DNA of 64,000 nucleotides from AC-32 sp963821495 (lineage in GTDB: Bacteria > Actinomycetota > Thermoleophilia > Gaiellales > Gaiellaceae). How positions within the stretch are numbered: position 1 is the stretch's first letter; each line of letters starts with the position of its first letter. Shown piece by piece: positions 62,229 to 64,000 of the stretch. Both the position numbers and the translations under genes were made by a program. The notes under the pieces are model-generated. The model was not told where the DNA came from, did no database searches, and saw only the letters and a list, made by a program, of their open reading frames with translations. The stretch is taken from the NCBI GenBank assembly GCA_963821495.1, contig CAWGEA010000003.1:930001-994000 (forward strand). The letters are read 5' to 3'.

Positions 62229-63773
62229 ATGAGGCTCGTGCCAGGCCGCCCTGTCCGCCGACTCGGGGTCGTCGGCGTATTTGCGCTGGTATTTGCGGCC
62301 TCAGGCCTCGCATACGTGTGCCATCCCGACCTTCCCGGGACGCGCAGCCTCGGCGTCGGCGGCCGGGTGGACGCCTACGCGCTCAGCGGAGGGCGCGTCA
62401 CGATCCACGCCTGGGTGCGGGGATGCGAGCGCACGATCGTCTGGCGACCCCTGGCCGCCGCCTCGTCGGCCGGCGGCTGCACGAGCCGGGCTCCTGCGAC
62501 CCCGCCGAGGCGCGCCGCGAGCGACGGCCGCCACCGCGTGGTCCTCGTCGCGGGAAGCCGAGACCCTGATCTTCCGGATCGCCTGGCCGTCTACGACGCG
62601 CAAACCGGGGCCGGCTTGCACGAGTGGCCGCTTCCGGCCACCGCGTCCTCGGTGGACGTCGCACGAGGGCTGGCTGTCCTCTCGACGTCGAACGGCGTCT
62701 ACGTCCTGCGGCTGAGCGACGGCCGCTTCGCCCTCGTCGGCGTCAAGCGCGCGGGCGACCGTCCGCAGATCGGGTCTGCGGGCGTGGTGTTCGACGACGA
62801 CCTCTACAAGCAACGGAGCAGCAGGCGTTCGCTGCTGAAGTTCCTGCCGCTCGCGACCGTGACCCACGCGCTGCGGCCCTTCGGCCCGCTGCGCGTACCG
62901 GCCACGATCGGCGACTTCTCGCTCGACGGGCGCAGCGTGATCTTCGTCAAGAAGGACCCGACCGGCGAGTGCGACCGGATCGGCGTCTGGACGATTCCGT
63001 GGCACTACTCGACCGACCTGATGGACGAGCCCCCGATCTGCCCGGAGCGGCACGCTCCCGGCGGCATCGACGCACTGGCCCTCGGAGGCCAGTACGTGGA
63101 GGTGCTGACGACGTACGGCAGCGTGCAGACGCTCGTGTCGAGCACGTTCGTCCGCTGCATCGAGAAGGTCGTCACGCGCACGAGGCTCGGCACGGGCACG
63201 ATCCCCGCGGTCGCGGGCGACGGATCGACGCTGGCCTACGCGGTCAGGGCGGGCTCCGGCCCGGCACGGATCGGGCGCCTGCTCGGTCAGCGCCCGGCCG
63301 GCTCCGTGGCTGTGCCCTCGGCGGTCAGGCTCTCGGTCGACCGCGGCCGGCTCGCGGTTCTCCGCGCCGACGGCCGCATCGACGTGCTGCAGAACGACCG
63401 GGTGCTGCGGACGTTCGAGCCGACCGGCGCGAGGGCGCTCGCCCTGCGCGGCAACCAACTGACGGTCGTGACGCAGGCGGGGACGCTCGACACCTATGCG
63501 CTCTGGGACGGACGGCTGCTCCACCGCTGGCGCCTCCCGGCCGGCACCGCGTCGGCGGTCGACGTCCACTACGGCGCCGCCGTGGTCTCGGCCGGCCGGC
63601 AGCTCCTGGCGATCGGGCTCTCGACCGGCCGGGAGCGCGTGCTGCTGACGGCGCCGCGGCCAGTGCGCGCGCACCTGGACGACATCGGCGTGGTCTACGC
63701 GTACAACGTGGGGCGCAGCGGCGTCCTCGGCTTCATCCCGTTCGCTGCGGTCGAGCGGGCGCTCGCCGCCTGA
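62229..63773 (+). CDS. Secreted or membrane-anchored beta-propeller-like protein (unknown)
   Basis: 514 residues. An N-terminal hydrophobic segment (RLGVVGVFALVFAASGLAYV) serves as a signal or anchor. The rest consists of repeated short beta-strand pairs typical of WD40/PQQ-like propellers (DRLAVYDAQTGAGLHEWPLP, GVYVLRLSDGRFALV, LAVLRADGRIDVLQNDRVLR, GTLDTYALWDGRLLHRWRLP). Two copies of a CLPF-like closing pattern occur (KFLPLATVTHAL and GFIPFAAVERAL). No catalytic motif. ATG 62229 is the first start after the upstream gene. Confidence 0.8.
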   Translation: MRLVPGRPVRRLGVVGVFALVFAASGLAYVCHPDLPGTRSLGVGGRVDAYALSGGRVTIHAWVRGCERTIVWRPLAAASSAGGCTSRAPATPPRRAASDGRHRVVLVAGSRDPDLPDRLAVYDAQTGAGLHEWPLPATASSVDVARGLAVLSTSNGVYVLRLSDGRFALVGVKRAGDRPQIGSAGVVFDDDLYKQRSSRRSLLKFLPLATVTHALRPFGPLRVPATIGDFSLDGRSVIFVKKDPTGECDRIGVWTIPWHYSTDLMDEPPICPERHAPGGIDALALGGQYVEVLTTYGSVQTLVSSTFVRCIEKVVTRTRLGTGTIPAVAGDGSTLAYAVRAGSGPARIGRLLGQRPAGSVAVPSAVRLSVDRGRLAVLRADGRIDVLQNDRVLRTFEPTGARALALRGNQLTVVTQAGTLDTYALWDGRLLHRWRLPAGTASAVDVHYGAAVVSAGRQLLAIGLSTGRERVLLTAPRPVRAHLDDIGVVYAYNVGRSGVLGFIPFAAVERALAA

Positions 63774-63799
63774 TCCCGCGCCCGACTATCCTTCCGCCC

Positions 63800-64000
63800 G
63801 TGCCGACGTACCAGGTCCGAGGCGAGGTACCGCGCAAGCGCCACGTCCAGTTCCGCGACAACGGGCGGCTGCTGACCGAGGAGGTCATGGGCCTCGAGGG
63901 GTTCTCGGGGAACGAGTCGATCCTCTACCACCTGACCTCGCCCTGCCGCGTCACGAAGGTCGATGAGTTCGAGCCGATCGAGCGCGAAGAGTGGGTTCCC
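63800..64000 (+). CDS. hmgA: Homogentisate 1,2-dioxygenase, 3' end beyond window
   Basis: The first 67 codons are visible: VPTYQVRGEVPRKRHVQFRD, then LTEEVMGLEGFSGNESILYH and LTSPCRVTKV, matching the N-terminus of bacterial homogentisate dioxygenases. The enzyme opens the homogentisate ring to maleylacetoacetate with Fe(II); the iron ligands lie in the missing C-terminal part. GTG 63800 is used as start. It lies 26 bases after the propeller gene in the same direction and belongs functionally with HPPD and FAH. Confidence 0.88.
   Translation, partial: MPTYQVRGEVPRKRHVQFRDNGRLLTEEVMGLEGFSGNESILYHLTSPCRVTKVDEFEPIEREEWVP

Overview
The window is high-GC bacterial DNA with many GTG and TTG starts, short gene spacing and frequent 1-4 base start/stop overlaps. 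The gene content (class III cyclase/ATPase/TPR regulators, many LuxR-type regulators, heliorhodopsin, a DUF6457 protein, no outer-membrane genes) suggests an Actinomycetota chromosome, most likely class Thermoleophilia. That placement is inference from gene content. No tRNA, rRNA, CRISPR array or insertion sequence was seen, and no gene-free stretch exceeds about 300 bases.

Layout. 1-6.7 kb: a truncated response regulator, a histone-deacetylase-like hydrolase, a coupled DUF6457/5'-3' exonuclease/acyltransferase set, a topoisomerase III-type enzyme and a principal-type sigma-70 factor. 6.8-17.2 kb: two complete peptide ABC importer modules (binding protein plus two permeases each) sharing one pair of ATPases, with a frameshifted NlpC/P60 peptidase between them. 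17.2-22.1 kb: a visibly less GC-rich segment with an HD-GYP protein and a large MalT-like LuxR regulator. 22.3-25.6 kb: a cyclase/ATPase/TPR gene broken by about seven indels, whose intact relative lies at 52.7-55.6 kb. 25.5-32.3 kb: adenosine deaminase-like, patatin-like, PAS-LuxR, a GT4 glycosyltransferase with a lipid-flippase-like membrane protein, and glycerate kinase. 32.3-37.6 kb: a signalling cassette bounded by two paralogous stand-alone cyclic-nucleotide-binding (CNBD) proteins. It contains an MFS-CNBD fusion, a small protein made of near-identical DVEAHM...TKGAVTKG repeats, a GAF protein, a cytoplasmic subtilase, a small unknown protein and an ECF sigma factor. 37.6-42.8 kb: exonuclease VII, a coiled-coil protein, a UbiA-like membrane protein and methyltransferase, and small unknowns. 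42.9-46.3 kb: a light-response locus with MarR, heliorhodopsin, fasciclin and DUF378 genes divergent from a CarH-type B12 photoreceptor regulator. 46.3-64 kb: proline dehydrogenase, FabL, exporters, three tyrosine-catabolism genes (HPPD, a FAH-family hydrolase, and the start of homogentisate dioxygenase), a CDF transporter and several secreted or unknown proteins.

Most interesting are (i) the CarH-heliorhodopsin locus, where both key residues of heliorhodopsin and most of the CarH cobalamin/light motif can be read directly and the divergent promoters overlap on one inverted repeat, and (ii) the repeat-peptide/subtilase/CNBD/sigma cassette, which I do not recognise as a described system. About ten apparent single-base frameshifts occur across four genes. 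They may be real decay or sequence errors and should be checked against reads before any biology is built on them.
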